Shown: piece by piece, positions 55,510 through 63,269 of the stretch | How the letters are laid out: every line of letters begins with the position of its first letter | How positions within the stretch are numbered: the stretch's first letter is position 1 | From: Mucilaginibacter sp. KACC 22773 | Lineage (GTDB): Bacteria > Bacteroidota > Bacteroidia > Sphingobacteriales > Sphingobacteriaceae | Assembly: GCF_028736215.1 (NCBI RefSeq) | Contig: NZ_CP117883.1 | Coordinates: 2,542,001 to 2,606,000 of the forward strand | Direction of reading: 5' to 3' | Length of the DNA stretch: 64,000 nt | Made by a program: the position numbers and the translations under genes | The notes under the pieces: model-generated | Told to the model about the DNA's origin: nothing | The model's input: only the letters and a program-made list of their open reading frames with translations | The model's database searches: none

Positions 55510-57297
55510 ATGAAATATAAATTCTTAATAGCGCTGCTTCTTATATCCGGATACCTGAAAGCACAAAATTTAAAAATCATTCCTCAGCCACGGTCGGTTG
55601 TAAGTGGTTCCGGGCAAATCAGCATCAATAATCACTCGACAATTAGCTTAAGCGATACTTCATTAACCACTTTGGCTATTTACTTTCAAAAGGAATTATT
55701 TAAAGTAAAAGGTTTATCACCTGCGATAAATAACGGTGATTTAAAAAGTACCGTTAAACTCGTTTTAACCAACACAAACCAAACTATAGGTGCATATGCA
55801 CTAAAAATTACGCCGGGGCAGATAACCATATCATCTTCAAATAAAGAAGGTGTTTTTTATGGTTTGATATCGCTTTTACAACTTATTAAAGATCATCCTA
55901 AAGAAGGTGATAACCTTACTCTTGCGTCAACAGATGCAACTGACGCCCGTGAGTACCAAAATGTTGTACTTGCATCCACAGAAATAACCGACGCGCCCCG
56001 TTACCAATGGCGTGGTTTAATGCTCGACGAATCGCGGCATTTCTTTGGCAAGCAAAAGGTTAAGCAGATTTTGGATTGGATGGCTTATTACAAGCTCAAT
56101 AAATTCCACTGGCATTTGACAGATGTGCAGGGCTGGCGCATTGAAATAAAAAAATACCCCAGGTTAACGTCCGTGGGCGGGGTGGGTGATTACAGCGATA
56201 CATCGGCAGAGGCCCTTCCGATGTATTATACCCAAAATGATATCAAAGAAGTGGTTAATTACGCTGCTCAGCGCTTTATAACAGTGATACCGGAGATTGA
56301 CATGCCCGGCCATGCAACCGCCGCTAATAAAGCTTATCCCGAATATTCGGGTGGGAGCGTAGCCGGTTATCCAAACTTCACATTTAACCCGGCAAAAGAA
56401 GAAACTTACCAGTATTTAGCCAATGTTATCAAGGAAACAACTGCCCTGTTTCCATCAAAAATGATACACCTGGGCGGCGATGAGGTTGTTTTGGGTATCA
56501 AAGCATGGTCGTTAGATACGGCCATTGCCCGGATGATGCAGAATAAGGGTTTTGCTGATGTTGGCACGCTGGAACGCTACTTTTTTAAGCGGATGACCGA
56601 TACCGTAACCAATATGGGCAGTAAGATTCTGGCCTGGGACGAGGCCACCCAAACCGACTTGCCGGCTGGGGAAACCATCATTTTTTGGTGGCGGCAAAAT
56701 TTGCCGGGCCAGCTAAGTCTTGCTTTGCAGAAAAATTACCAGGTGGTATTATGCCCTCGCTTGCCGCTATATCTCGATTTTTTACAGGATGGCACACACG
56801 TTTCGGGTCGTAACTGGAAGGGTGTATTTAACCGGTATACAGATATCTATAACTTTCCGGACAGGCAATTAAATGCAGATCAGCTTGCATCAAACCAAAT
56901 CATCGGCGTGCAGGCAAATATCTGGACAGAGAAAATAGCATCAGAAAAACGCCTGGACTTTATGCTTTTCCCACGGATTGCCGGCCTGGCCGAAGCTGGG
57001 TGGACTGCGCCCGAGGTAAAAAACGAGGCGGCATTTAATGAACGGGTACAGGCAGGCTTAAAAAACTGGGATGCTGCCGATATTTATTACTTTAACCCTT
57101 TCGATCCGCAGGCCCACCCCGAGGCAGTTGATTTTGCACCTGTAATCAGAAAAACTCCCGTAGCCGAAAAACATGGCCGTCACCATAAAGCACATTCAAA
57201 AGCATCAAAGAGGGGAAATAGGATATCGGCAAAATCTCATAAATCGACATCCAAATCCAAGTCGACCAAAAATAAACCCCATAAAAAAAGGAAATAG
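55510..57297 (+). CDS. GH20 beta-N-acetylhexosaminidase with basic C-terminal tail
   Basis: A secreted exo-hexosaminidase, 595 aa from ATG 55510, with a signal peptide (about 1-18, YLKAQ). An N-terminal GH20b domain is followed by the catalytic TIM barrel. The RGLMLDESRHFF block opens it, HWHLTDVQGWRIEIK follows and HLGGDEV carries the catalytic Asp-Glu pair; the neighbouring acetamido group assists catalysis in this family. Two oddities: a diverged tandem 48-bp duplication just before the barrel (LASTDATDAREYQ / LASTEITDAPRYQ), and a 42-residue C-terminal tail with 23 Lys/Arg/His. It is monocistronic. Confidence 0.93.
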   Translation: MKYKFLIALLLISGYLKAQNLKIIPQPRSVVSGSGQISINNHSTISLSDTSLTTLAIYFQKELFKVKGLSPAINNGDLKSTVKLVLTNTNQTIGAYALKITPGQITISSSNKEGVFYGLISLLQLIKDHPKEGDNLTLASTDATDAREYQNVVLASTEITDAPRYQWRGLMLDESRHFFGKQKVKQILDWMAYYKLNKFHWHLTDVQGWRIEIKKYPRLTSVGGVGDYSDTSAEALPMYYTQNDIKEVVNYAAQRFITVIPEIDMPGHATAANKAYPEYSGGSVAGYPNFTFNPAKEETYQYLANVIKETTALFPSKMIHLGGDEVVLGIKAWSLDTAIARMMQNKGFADVGTLERYFFKRMTDTVTNMGSKILAWDEATQTDLPAGETIIFWWRQNLPGQLSLALQKNYQVVLCPRLPLYLDFLQDGTHVSGRNWKGVFNRYTDIYNFPDRQLNADQLASNQIIGVQANIWTEKIASEKRLDFMLFPRIAGLAEAGWTAPEVKNEAAFNERVQAGLKNWDAADIYYFNPFDPQAHPEAVDFAPVIRKTPVAEKHGRHHKAHSKASKRGNRISAKSHKSTSKSKSTKNKPHKKRK

Positions 57298-57370
57298 CCT
57301 GCTGGTTACTTCCTTTATATTGTTTATTACCGATTAGCAGTAGCTTTGAGCTTTTCGCCTTACTCCGGTT

Positions 57371-57712
57371 CTACCTATAGGTTGACAGGTGGGTAGTTTT
57401 GATGCTTAGCACAAAAGATTTCCCAACGCTTATTTTAACGTTTTTGTCTAATAACATAGCCTTAACAGCATCATCGCCTTTGATGGCCTCAAAAAGATCG
57501 CGCGCCACGGCCGATCCGCTGATGTTGTTGGTAACCTTGCCGTTTTCCATATTTATATTGAACGTGTAGCCCGATTTTCCACGATCGCCGGCAGATTCAA
57601 AATCGGTAATGTTCAGTTTGAACTGCTGATCTTCAGTCAGGCTTTTCTTCAAATGCAAACGGATAACCGGCATGTACCTTTTCCAGGTAGTTAAATACTT
57701 TCTTTCTTCCAT
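57371..57712 (-). CDS. Hypothetical protein, 113 aa
   Basis: A small cytoplasmic-looking protein without a recognised domain. It begins with a basic helical stretch (MEERKYLTTWKRYMPVIRLHLKKS) and continues with beta-type segments (KLNITDFES, YTFNINMENGK, VKISVGKSFVLSIK). The intact ATG, normal codon use and isolation from other frames support a real gene. Its transcript would carry a 12-bp hairpin about 22 nt upstream of the start codon. The function is unknown. Confidence 0.65.
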   Translation of the reverse strand: MEERKYLTTWKRYMPVIRLHLKKSLTEDQQFKLNITDFESAGDRGKSGYTFNINMENGKVTNNISGSAVARDLFEAIKGDDAVKAMLLDKNVKISVGKSFVLSIKTTHLSTYR

Positions 57713-58320
57713 GATATGCTTATATATATAAATAAAGCCCCTGTAGGTATTCGTTTACAGGGGCTTTTAAGATTTTTAAGAACAGGAAAACCATATATCC
57801 TGATCTTATTTTATGTATGTAATTTGTTGTTTTGAAACAGGGATAATTAGGGACAGCTACTCCCGCGAATAATATTACCGCATAACAATTCAAAGCTACC
57901 TAAATTAAAGTATACACCCGCAATTTATATTTTTATAACCTATGTGGTGTAATGGGTTGTTAATCAGTAGTTATTGTGTCCTTATTTACGTAGCAAGGGA
58001 GTGTTGTCAATAAAATCCGAAACTAAAAAGTGATAAATGCTCTTTTTTCGAAGCAGGCAGGTAATCTGCCTGGTGGATTAAAAAGCATGACAATGACCGG
58101 TGAACCGTCTCAGCAGCCCGATACAGGCTTTTTATGATGCGGCAGTCTATATTAACACTTCGCGTGCAATTAAGCCGCGTTGCCCATTATTTGGGCATTA
58201 CTCATCATAGTTAAGCAACAAAGCAGCGATGTCCGCTCACCTATAGTTCCATATCGTTCGCCGATTAATTCAGTGTTTTTTATGATTGCACGAATACGGT
58301 TAAAATAAGACATTTGCCAA
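57713..58320. other. 608-bp intergenic region with hairpins, no gene
   Basis: No supported ORF is present. Near 57734-57767 lies a strong hairpin (separate entry). CAGGCAG-GTAAT-CTGCCTG forms a 7-bp hairpin at 58054-58072, and GCCCA/TGGGC pairs at about 58180-58197. The rest is unstructured AT-rich DNA with scattered stop codons. It is the largest gap of the window and could hold a small RNA or the remains of a decayed gene. Confidence 0.5.
57734..57767. terminator. 12-bp hairpin with T runs on both sides
   Basis: AAAGCCCCTGTA (57734-57745) pairs with TACAGGGGCTTT (57756-57767) around a 10-nt loop. On the plus strand TT and AT-rich DNA follow; on the minus strand TATTTATATATA. It lies just upstream of the 113-aa gene's start, so it is either a stray terminator or a leader hairpin of that gene. 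Confidence 0.6.
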
Positions 58321-58902
58321 ATGACAACCCAAGACATTCTATCGGCAATAACTTACCAGGCAGCTTCCACAACCGAACATTTTGAACAAATTGTAGCGCT
58401 TCAAAATCAAAATCTATACAAATCATTAACGCCCGAAGAGCAGGATCAGCAAGGCTTTGTTTTTGCCGAGCATACAGTTGAACTATTACAACAAATGGCA
58501 TCGCAAATACCACAGGTTATTGCGTTGTATAAAAATAAAGTAATTGGCTATAACCTGGCCATGACAGCTGCTATGGAAAAACAACTGCCCAGCCTTGAAC
58601 CAATGTTCAGGGAGTTTTATAAAATCCGGTACCAGGGTAAAATTTTAACTGCCTATAAATTTTTTGTAGGAGGCCAGGTGTGTGTTGATAAAGATTTCAG
58701 AGGGCTGGGATTGTTAAGCAAACTTTATAACGCAACAGCCAACCTGGCAGGCGACGATTATGAACTTTGCATCACCGAAATTGCAGTAAGAAACGTCAAC
58801 TCGTTAAAAGTGCATCAAAAAATGGGTTTCGAAATAGCCGGTACCCACCGTGATGAGTTTGGCGATTGGTATGTAGTTGTTTGGGACATCAGAAAGATTT
58901 AA
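58321..58902 (+). CDS. GNAT-family N-acetyltransferase
   Basis: A 193-aa acetyl-CoA-dependent acyltransferase. The acetyl-CoA-binding motif A is visible as VCVDKDFRGLGLLSKLY (about 120-136, a Q/RxxGxG/A variant: RGLGLL), followed by ITEIAVRNVNSLKVHQKMGFEIAG (motif B with the usual N-x-x-x-x-x-x-x-x-x-GF). The substrate cannot be told. It is preceded by the 608-bp spacer and converges on the Rpn-related genes. Confidence 0.85.
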   Translation: MTTQDILSAITYQAASTTEHFEQIVALQNQNLYKSLTPEEQDQQGFVFAEHTVELLQQMASQIPQVIALYKNKVIGYNLAMTAAMEKQLPSLEPMFREFYKIRYQGKILTAYKFFVGGQVCVDKDFRGLGLLSKLYNATANLAGDDYELCITEIAVRNVNSLKVHQKMGFEIAGTHRDEFGDWYVVVWDIRKI

Positions 58903-58953
58903 ACACATTTGGAATCAAGCATAGATGATTGCTCATTCTAAATTGAGTCTATA

Positions 58954-59133
58954 TCACAGTTTTTCTATTTCCTCAACCGACAGCCCTGTGAATTTTTTGA
59001 TCTGGGCAACAGGCAAACCCTCCTTTTTCATTTCGCGGGCAATAGCAACAGCTTCTTCTTTTCTACCTTCATTTCTGCCTTCATTTCTGCCTTTTTTTTC
59101 AGCTCTTTCTAATAAAAGTTCTTCGATACCCAT
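58954..59133 (-). CDS. Stand-alone Rpn C-terminal domain gene (candidate antitoxin, RpnS-like)
   Basis: A complete 59-codon ORF, ATG 59133 to TGA 58954, not part of a larger gene. Its product (MGIEELLLERAEKKG...LSVEEIEKL) is the C-terminal segment of the neighbouring Rpn nuclease. Identity is near complete at both ends, but it has two GRNE repeats where the full gene has GEKK repeats. AGGAAGGAG (59149-59141) lies 7 nt before the ATG, a near-ideal Shine-Dalgarno. A TAAATTTG box (59179-59172) could serve as -7 element. Homology to the full gene begins near 59184, so the nuclease part was never or is no longer present. In E. coli, C-terminal Rpn fragments neutralise the full protein; here this is inferred. 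Confidence 0.75.
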   Translation of the reverse strand: MGIEELLLERAEKKGRNEGRNEGRKEEAVAIAREMKKEGLPVAQIKKFTGLSVEEIEKL

Positions 59134-59222
59134 GGTGTTGCTCCTTCCTGTTAAAATTTCTACCTGTTGATCAAATTTAGTGTTATAGTACAGGATGTTT
59201 TTGGATGTTTATAGAGTTTTGC

Positions 59223-59426
59223 TTATAATTTTTCTATTTCCTCAACAGAAAGTCGGGTGAATTTTTCGATTTGGGCAACAGGCAAGCCATCTTTTTTCAT
59301 TTCACGGGCAATAACAACAGCTTCTTCTTTCCTGCCTTTTATTTCACCCTTTTTCTCGCCTTTTTTTTCACCTTTTTTTTCGCCTTTTTTCTCAGCCCTG
59401 TCTAATAAAAGTTCTTCGATACCCAT
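59223..59426 (-). CDS. Intragenic C-terminal Rpn product (candidate RpnS)
   Basis: Within the rpn gene, Met244 (ATG 59426) is preceded by AGGAAGGAG (59442-59434) with 7 nt spacing. Most genes in this window lack any Shine-Dalgarno, so this one stands out. Translation from here yields 67 aa: MGIEELLL, the GEKK repeat tract and the helical end. An identical arrangement heads the stand-alone copy at 58954-59133. The intragenic E. coli RpnS proteins, which block their own full-length toxin, are the closest known parallel. Whether it is used is inferred from sequence only. Confidence 0.6.
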   Translation of the reverse strand: MGIEELLLDRAEKKGEKKGEKKGEKKGEIKGRKEEAVVIAREMKKDGLPVAQIEKFTRLSVEEIEKL

Positions 59427-60155
59427 GGTGTTGCTCCTTCCTGTTAAAATTTCTACCTGTTGCTCAAATTTAGTGTTTATATCCTGATTTTCAAAGCGTA
59501 TGTAATACCTCAGAAAATTCATCAGTACCCTTATCTTTTCTTTTGCTATCTGTTTGGCCAGTAATAACCTGGTGAGGTTAAGTTTTAAATTCAGCAATAG
59601 TTCGTCACGTTCCCTGCTGCTTTTCAGGTCTTTGCCTGCAAGCGCCGCTTTTGCTGTAAGCACAACCAAGGCAAAAGGATTATCGCTCGCTTGTAGCACC
59701 TCATCGCTTTGGCTGGCTATTTTATACGTATTAAACGTATAACGCAAACTGGTGCCCATAAAATCTATGGCAAAATGGTTTGGTCTTTCCTTTGTATTGG
59801 CTTCGGTAAATATGGCGTAGGCAACTATTGGCTTTTGATACTTATCCAGTATGCGGTAAAAATAGGTGTACATGCGGCTTGCAAAATCTTTTTGATATTG
59901 GCCCTGCACTTCCACATGCACCAAAATCCATTCTTCTTTGCCGGCTTTGGTAAATACCTTAACCAGCTTATCGATCACCTTTGGCGAGTACTCGTTGTTT
60001 TCGGGCGGGAAAACCTGTTCCAGCTCTTTATCCAGGAATTCGAAACCTTTATTAAAGTCGAAAATCTTAGAAGCATCAGGATTAAGAAAACATAGGAAAT
60101 CGTCAAAAACATCTTCGAGTATTCCTTTCCAAAGAATGTCGTCTTTTCTTCTCAT
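59223..60155 (-). CDS. Rpn-family PD-(D/E)XK nuclease (recombination-promoting nuclease / putative transposase)
   Basis: A 310-aa protein of the Rpn (YhgA-like) family. The nuclease core occupies about 1-240; the active-site segment EEWILVHVEVQGQ (about 92-104) carries the E-x-Q version of the PD-(D/E)XK motif. The C-terminal region (about 244-310) is separate: MGIEELLLDRAEKK, a GEKK tetrapeptide tract repeated four times plus GEIK, then a helical end. E. coli relatives stimulate recA-independent recombination and act as toxins against phage. Internal start ATG 59426 with a strong ribosome site lies in frame (next entry). The adjacent 59-aa gene is a partial copy of its 3' end. Confidence 0.88.
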   Translation of the reverse strand: MRRKDDILWKGILEDVFDDFLCFLNPDASKIFDFNKGFEFLDKELEQVFPPENNEYSPKVIDKLVKVFTKAGKEEWILVHVEVQGQYQKDFASRMYTYFYRILDKYQKPIVAYAIFTEANTKERPNHFAIDFMGTSLRYTFNTYKIASQSDEVLQASDNPFALVVLTAKAALAGKDLKSSRERDELLLNLKLNLTRLLLAKQIAKEKIRVLMNFLRYYIRFENQDINTKFEQQVEILTGRSNTMGIEELLLDRAEKKGEKKGEKKGEKKGEIKGRKEEAVVIAREMKKDGLPVAQIEKFTRLSVEEIEKL

Positions 60156-60294
60156 TAAACAATAATAGAAAATTATAATTGATTAAAAAGCAGATTTATT
60201 AAAGCCCACGGGACGGATGTAAGGAAAGAGATGCAAAATTCCAACAGGAGATTTTTTTAAATCCTGTCAATCCTGTAAAATTCCGAAATAGTGT

Positions 60295-61005
60295 CTATTT
60301 TGCCGTTACCTCATGCAAGCCGCATTCTTTTTTGGATTGATCTTCCCACCACCAGCGGCCGGCGCGGAAATCTTCGCCTTCGGCAACGGCACGGGTACAA
60401 GGCATACAGCCTATGCTCGGGAAGCCTTTATCGTGAAGTGAGTTGTAAGGGATATTGTATTGTTTAATATAGGCTTTAACCTCATCCAAAGTCCAATGAA
60501 AAATAGGGTGGTATTTTACCAGTTGGTTTTGTTCGTCCCATTCTACATCATGCATATCATGGCGGTTGGCCGATTGATCAGCACGGATACCCGTAATCCA
60601 AACCTTATTGCCTTTTAAAGCGCGCTTAAGCGGTTCAATTTTACGGATGCCGCAGCATTCTTTACGGTTCTCTACCGACTCATAAAAGCTGTTAGGGCCT
60701 TTGGCGTTTACCATTTGCTCCAAAAGTTCATTATTTGGATAATAGGCGTGGATAGGTTGTTTATACCTGTCCATTGTGCTGGCCCAAACTGAATAGGTTT
60801 CGCGGAAAAGCCTTCCTGTTTCTAAAGTAAATACCTTAATGGGCAGCCTATTGGCGAATATCATATGACTGATCACCTGGTCTTCCCAGCCAAAACTGGT
60901 CGAAAATACAATCTCGCCGGGATAAAGCTCAGCCAGCTTAGTCAGCGCTTCAACAGGGCCCAGACCAGGTGTAATGTTGTTTATATGTTCAAAAGCCTCG
61001 TTCAT
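60295..61005 (-). CDS. cysH: Phosphoadenylyl/adenylyl-sulfate reductase CysH (4Fe-4S type)
   Basis: Assimilatory reductase giving sulfite from APS or PAPS. The start ATG 61005 (MNEAFEH) comes 1 nt after the stop of the CysG fusion gene, so coupling is likely; 236 aa. Signatures are FSTSFGWEDQ (P-loop-like), the cluster ligands CC in KECCGIRK and CMPCTRA, and the C-terminal catalytic ECGLH. The double-Cys pairs indicate a [4Fe-4S] cluster and preference for APS; this preference is known for the family and inferred here. It is the last gene of the sulfur operon. Confidence 0.95.
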   Translation of the reverse strand: MNEAFEHINNITPGLGPVEALTKLAELYPGEIVFSTSFGWEDQVISHMIFANRLPIKVFTLETGRLFRETYSVWASTMDRYKQPIHAYYPNNELLEQMVNAKGPNSFYESVENRKECCGIRKIEPLKRALKGNKVWITGIRADQSANRHDMHDVEWDEQNQLVKYHPIFHWTLDEVKAYIKQYNIPYNSLHDKGFPSIGCMPCTRAVAEGEDFRAGRWWWEDQSKKECGLHEVTAK

Positions 61006-61006
61006 A

Positions 61007-62515
61007 TCAGATAAACTTTGTAATAAAGGCAACAATTGATTTAATACTTACCAAAATCACGATGATACCCACAGATACCATGATGGTTTTGGTTGAAATT
61101 TTATTTGAAATTTTTGCCGCAATAGGCGATGCTAAAGCGCTACCCAGTACCAGGCCGGCAACAGCTTGCCAATGATCGCTGCTTACCATGGCGATGAATG
61201 TGATTGACCCTGCTATCGCCACAAAAAAGCGGGATAATTTTACCGTTCCCAAGCAAAATATAGGGCTGCGGCCACCGGCTATTAGTGTTGATAACACGAT
61301 TGAACCCCAACCGCCGCCGCCAACAGCATCAATAAAACCACCGCCTAAACCAAGCAACGATATGCGTTTTACCTTATCAGCCGATTTCTTTTTCTTAATA
61401 TTGAACGCTTTGGAGAGTATTACAACGCCTAATATCAAAGTGTACACTGATACCACGGGCTTGGTATACATGCTGTAATGTTCAAGGGACGACAGGATAG
61501 ATGCTCCAATAACTGCACCGGCAATGCCCGGTAATACCAATAACCAAAATAACTTCCAATTGATATTGCCCATACGGTAATGCATCCATCCGGCAATACC
61601 GCAGCTCATGATCTCGGACAGGTGGACACCCATACTTGCTGAAGCAGGAGGGATGCCCATTGAAAGGGAGAAAGTGGTTGATGTAACACCATATGACATG
61701 CCAATGGCGCCATCTATCATCGCGAATATAAACCCTGCACCTAAAAAGTAATAAAACTGCGGGCTTACACCTTCAACAAATGTTTTAAAAGCGGGTTCTT
61801 TGAAGTATAAAGCAGTTATAACAATGGCCAATGAAACAATAATGGTTGACCATATAAGCCAGATGAAATTTTTGATCACAACAGATTTCGGCTCAACCAA
61901 TACTGATGTTACACTATTCAGTTGTTTAACTTTATCTGCAAAGTCGCCGCTTAAGGTGTTCCTTAACTCGCTCATTTGTTGCAGCGTGGTATCCAGCTCA
62001 TCAGGCAGGCTTTCGTTTAGTACTTCTTTTAAGCGTTTGGCTACCGTAGGCGATTTACCATTGGTTGATATGGCCAGTTTCAGGTCGCCCTTTTTTACTA
62101 TCGAACCTAAATAAAAATCGCAAAGTTCGGGCTTATCGGCCACGTTAATGAGCAGCTTACGGTCATGTGCCGATTGGCGCACGTATTTATTTAGTTCGCT
62201 ATCATTAGTAGCTGCAATTACCACCTCGGCATTATCCAGGTCGTTATCTGTAAACGATTTCTGAACAATGGTTAAGCCCGGGTATTGCGCGGCAAGTTCA
62301 TGAATTTCGGGTAAAAATGTTTTAGATATTACCGTTACGTTGGCTTTCTGGCTATTGTTTAAAATAGCCGTTAGTTTTTCAAGGCCAACATTACCGCCAC
62401 CAACCAAAACGGTATGGAGGTTATTCAGCTTCAAAAAAACCGGGAACAGTTGATTACCGCCGATCTCTTCGTGCTCAATTTGCGTTAAACTATTATCCTT
62501 TGGCAACAACGTCAT
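61007..62515 (-). CDS. Fusion: siroheme-synthase N-terminal domain (precorrin-2 dehydrogenase) plus TSUP/TauE-SafE transporter
   Basis: A 502-aa two-part protein. Residues about 20-210 are a CysG-N-like domain: NAD-binding VGGGNVGLEK (about 37-46), then LCDFYLGSIVKKGDLKLAISTNGKSPTVAKRLKE, the precorrin-2 dehydrogenase/ferrochelatase hallmark. Residues about 215-502 are a membrane transporter of the sulfite-exporter TSUP family with eight or nine helices, including GAIGMSYGVTSTT and AVGGGGWGSI. Siroheme is the sulfite reductase cofactor and TSUP proteins move sulfite or sulfate, so both halves serve one pathway. It overlaps cobA by 23 nt and is followed 1 nt later by cysH. Confidence 0.9.
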   Translation of the reverse strand: MTLLPKDNSLTQIEHEEIGGNQLFPVFLKLNNLHTVLVGGGNVGLEKLTAILNNSQKANVTVISKTFLPEIHELAAQYPGLTIVQKSFTDNDLDNAEVVIAATNDSELNKYVRQSAHDRKLLINVADKPELCDFYLGSIVKKGDLKLAISTNGKSPTVAKRLKEVLNESLPDELDTTLQQMSELRNTLSGDFADKVKQLNSVTSVLVEPKSVVIKNFIWLIWSTIIVSLAIVITALYFKEPAFKTFVEGVSPQFYYFLGAGFIFAMIDGAIGMSYGVTSTTFSLSMGIPPASASMGVHLSEIMSCGIAGWMHYRMGNINWKLFWLLVLPGIAGAVIGASILSSLEHYSMYTKPVVSVYTLILGVVILSKAFNIKKKKSADKVKRISLLGLGGGFIDAVGGGGWGSIVLSTLIAGGRSPIFCLGTVKLSRFFVAIAGSITFIAMVSSDHWQAVAGLVLGSALASPIAAKISNKISTKTIMVSVGIIVILVSIKSIVAFITKFI

Positions 62516-63269
62516 AAATTTCTTTAATCAACTGGTATTTAGGGTGCAATGAAACCACTTCGCCCAACACTATAATCGCCGGCGAACCGATATTATTTTC
62601 TTTCACTGCATCAACAATGGTATCAACTGTAGCAATAGCAACTTTTTCATCCGTTGTAGTGCCGCTTTGAATTACCGCTACGGGCAGCTTGCTTTTTCCT
62701 TCACTTTTAAATATTTCGGTAATCTCGGCCAGCTTATTGATCCCCATAAGCACAACAACCGTTGCCCTGCTTTTGGCAGCATCATACAAATCAGGTGATA
62801 TTTTCCCGTTTGATATAGTACCTGTAATTACCCAGAAACTTTCGCTTAAACCGCGATGAGTTACCGGGATATTTTGTAATTCGGCTACGGCTATGGAACT
62901 GGAGATTCCAGGGATAACCGAAGCGGGGATATCATGTGATGCGGCAAAATCCAATTCTTCAAACCCACGGCCAAATACAAACGGATCGCCGCCTTTCAAC
63001 CTTACCACGTGGCCGTAATTGATAGCGTAATCAACCATCAGCTGGTTCACGGCTTCCTGTGAGAAGGTATGATCGCCGGAACGTTTGCCTACATATACTT
63101 TTACCGAAGCCTCTGGCGCATAGCCAAGCAATTCTTCGTTCACTAAAGCATCGTATAAAACAACATCGGCTGTTTTTAATACTTTAATAGCCTTAACGGT
63201 AATCAGGTCGGCATCGCCGGGGCCTGCACCCACTAAAGTTATTTGTGGTTGTTTAGTGTTATCCGTCAT
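62493..63269 (-). CDS. cobA: Uroporphyrinogen-III C-methyltransferase (SUMT)
   Basis: SAM-dependent methyltransferase of 258 aa making precorrin-2 for siroheme. The VGAGPGDADLIT (12-23) and RLKGGDPFVFGRG (about 94-106) motifs and the central GISS block are family hallmarks. The start codon shares one base with the end of the reductase gene at 63269, and the stop overlaps the fusion gene, which supplies the next siroheme step. The three genes are a translationally coupled set. Confidence 0.95.
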   Translation of the reverse strand: MTDNTKQPQITLVGAGPGDADLITVKAIKVLKTADVVLYDALVNEELLGYAPEASVKVYVGKRSGDHTFSQEAVNQLMVDYAINYGHVVRLKGGDPFVFGRGFEELDFAASHDIPASVIPGISSSIAVAELQNIPVTHRGLSESFWVITGTISNGKISPDLYDAAKSRATVVVLMGINKLAEITEIFKSEGKSKLPVAVIQSGTTTDEKVAIATVDTIVDAVKENNIGSPAIIVLGEVVSLHPKYQLIKEIYDVVAKG

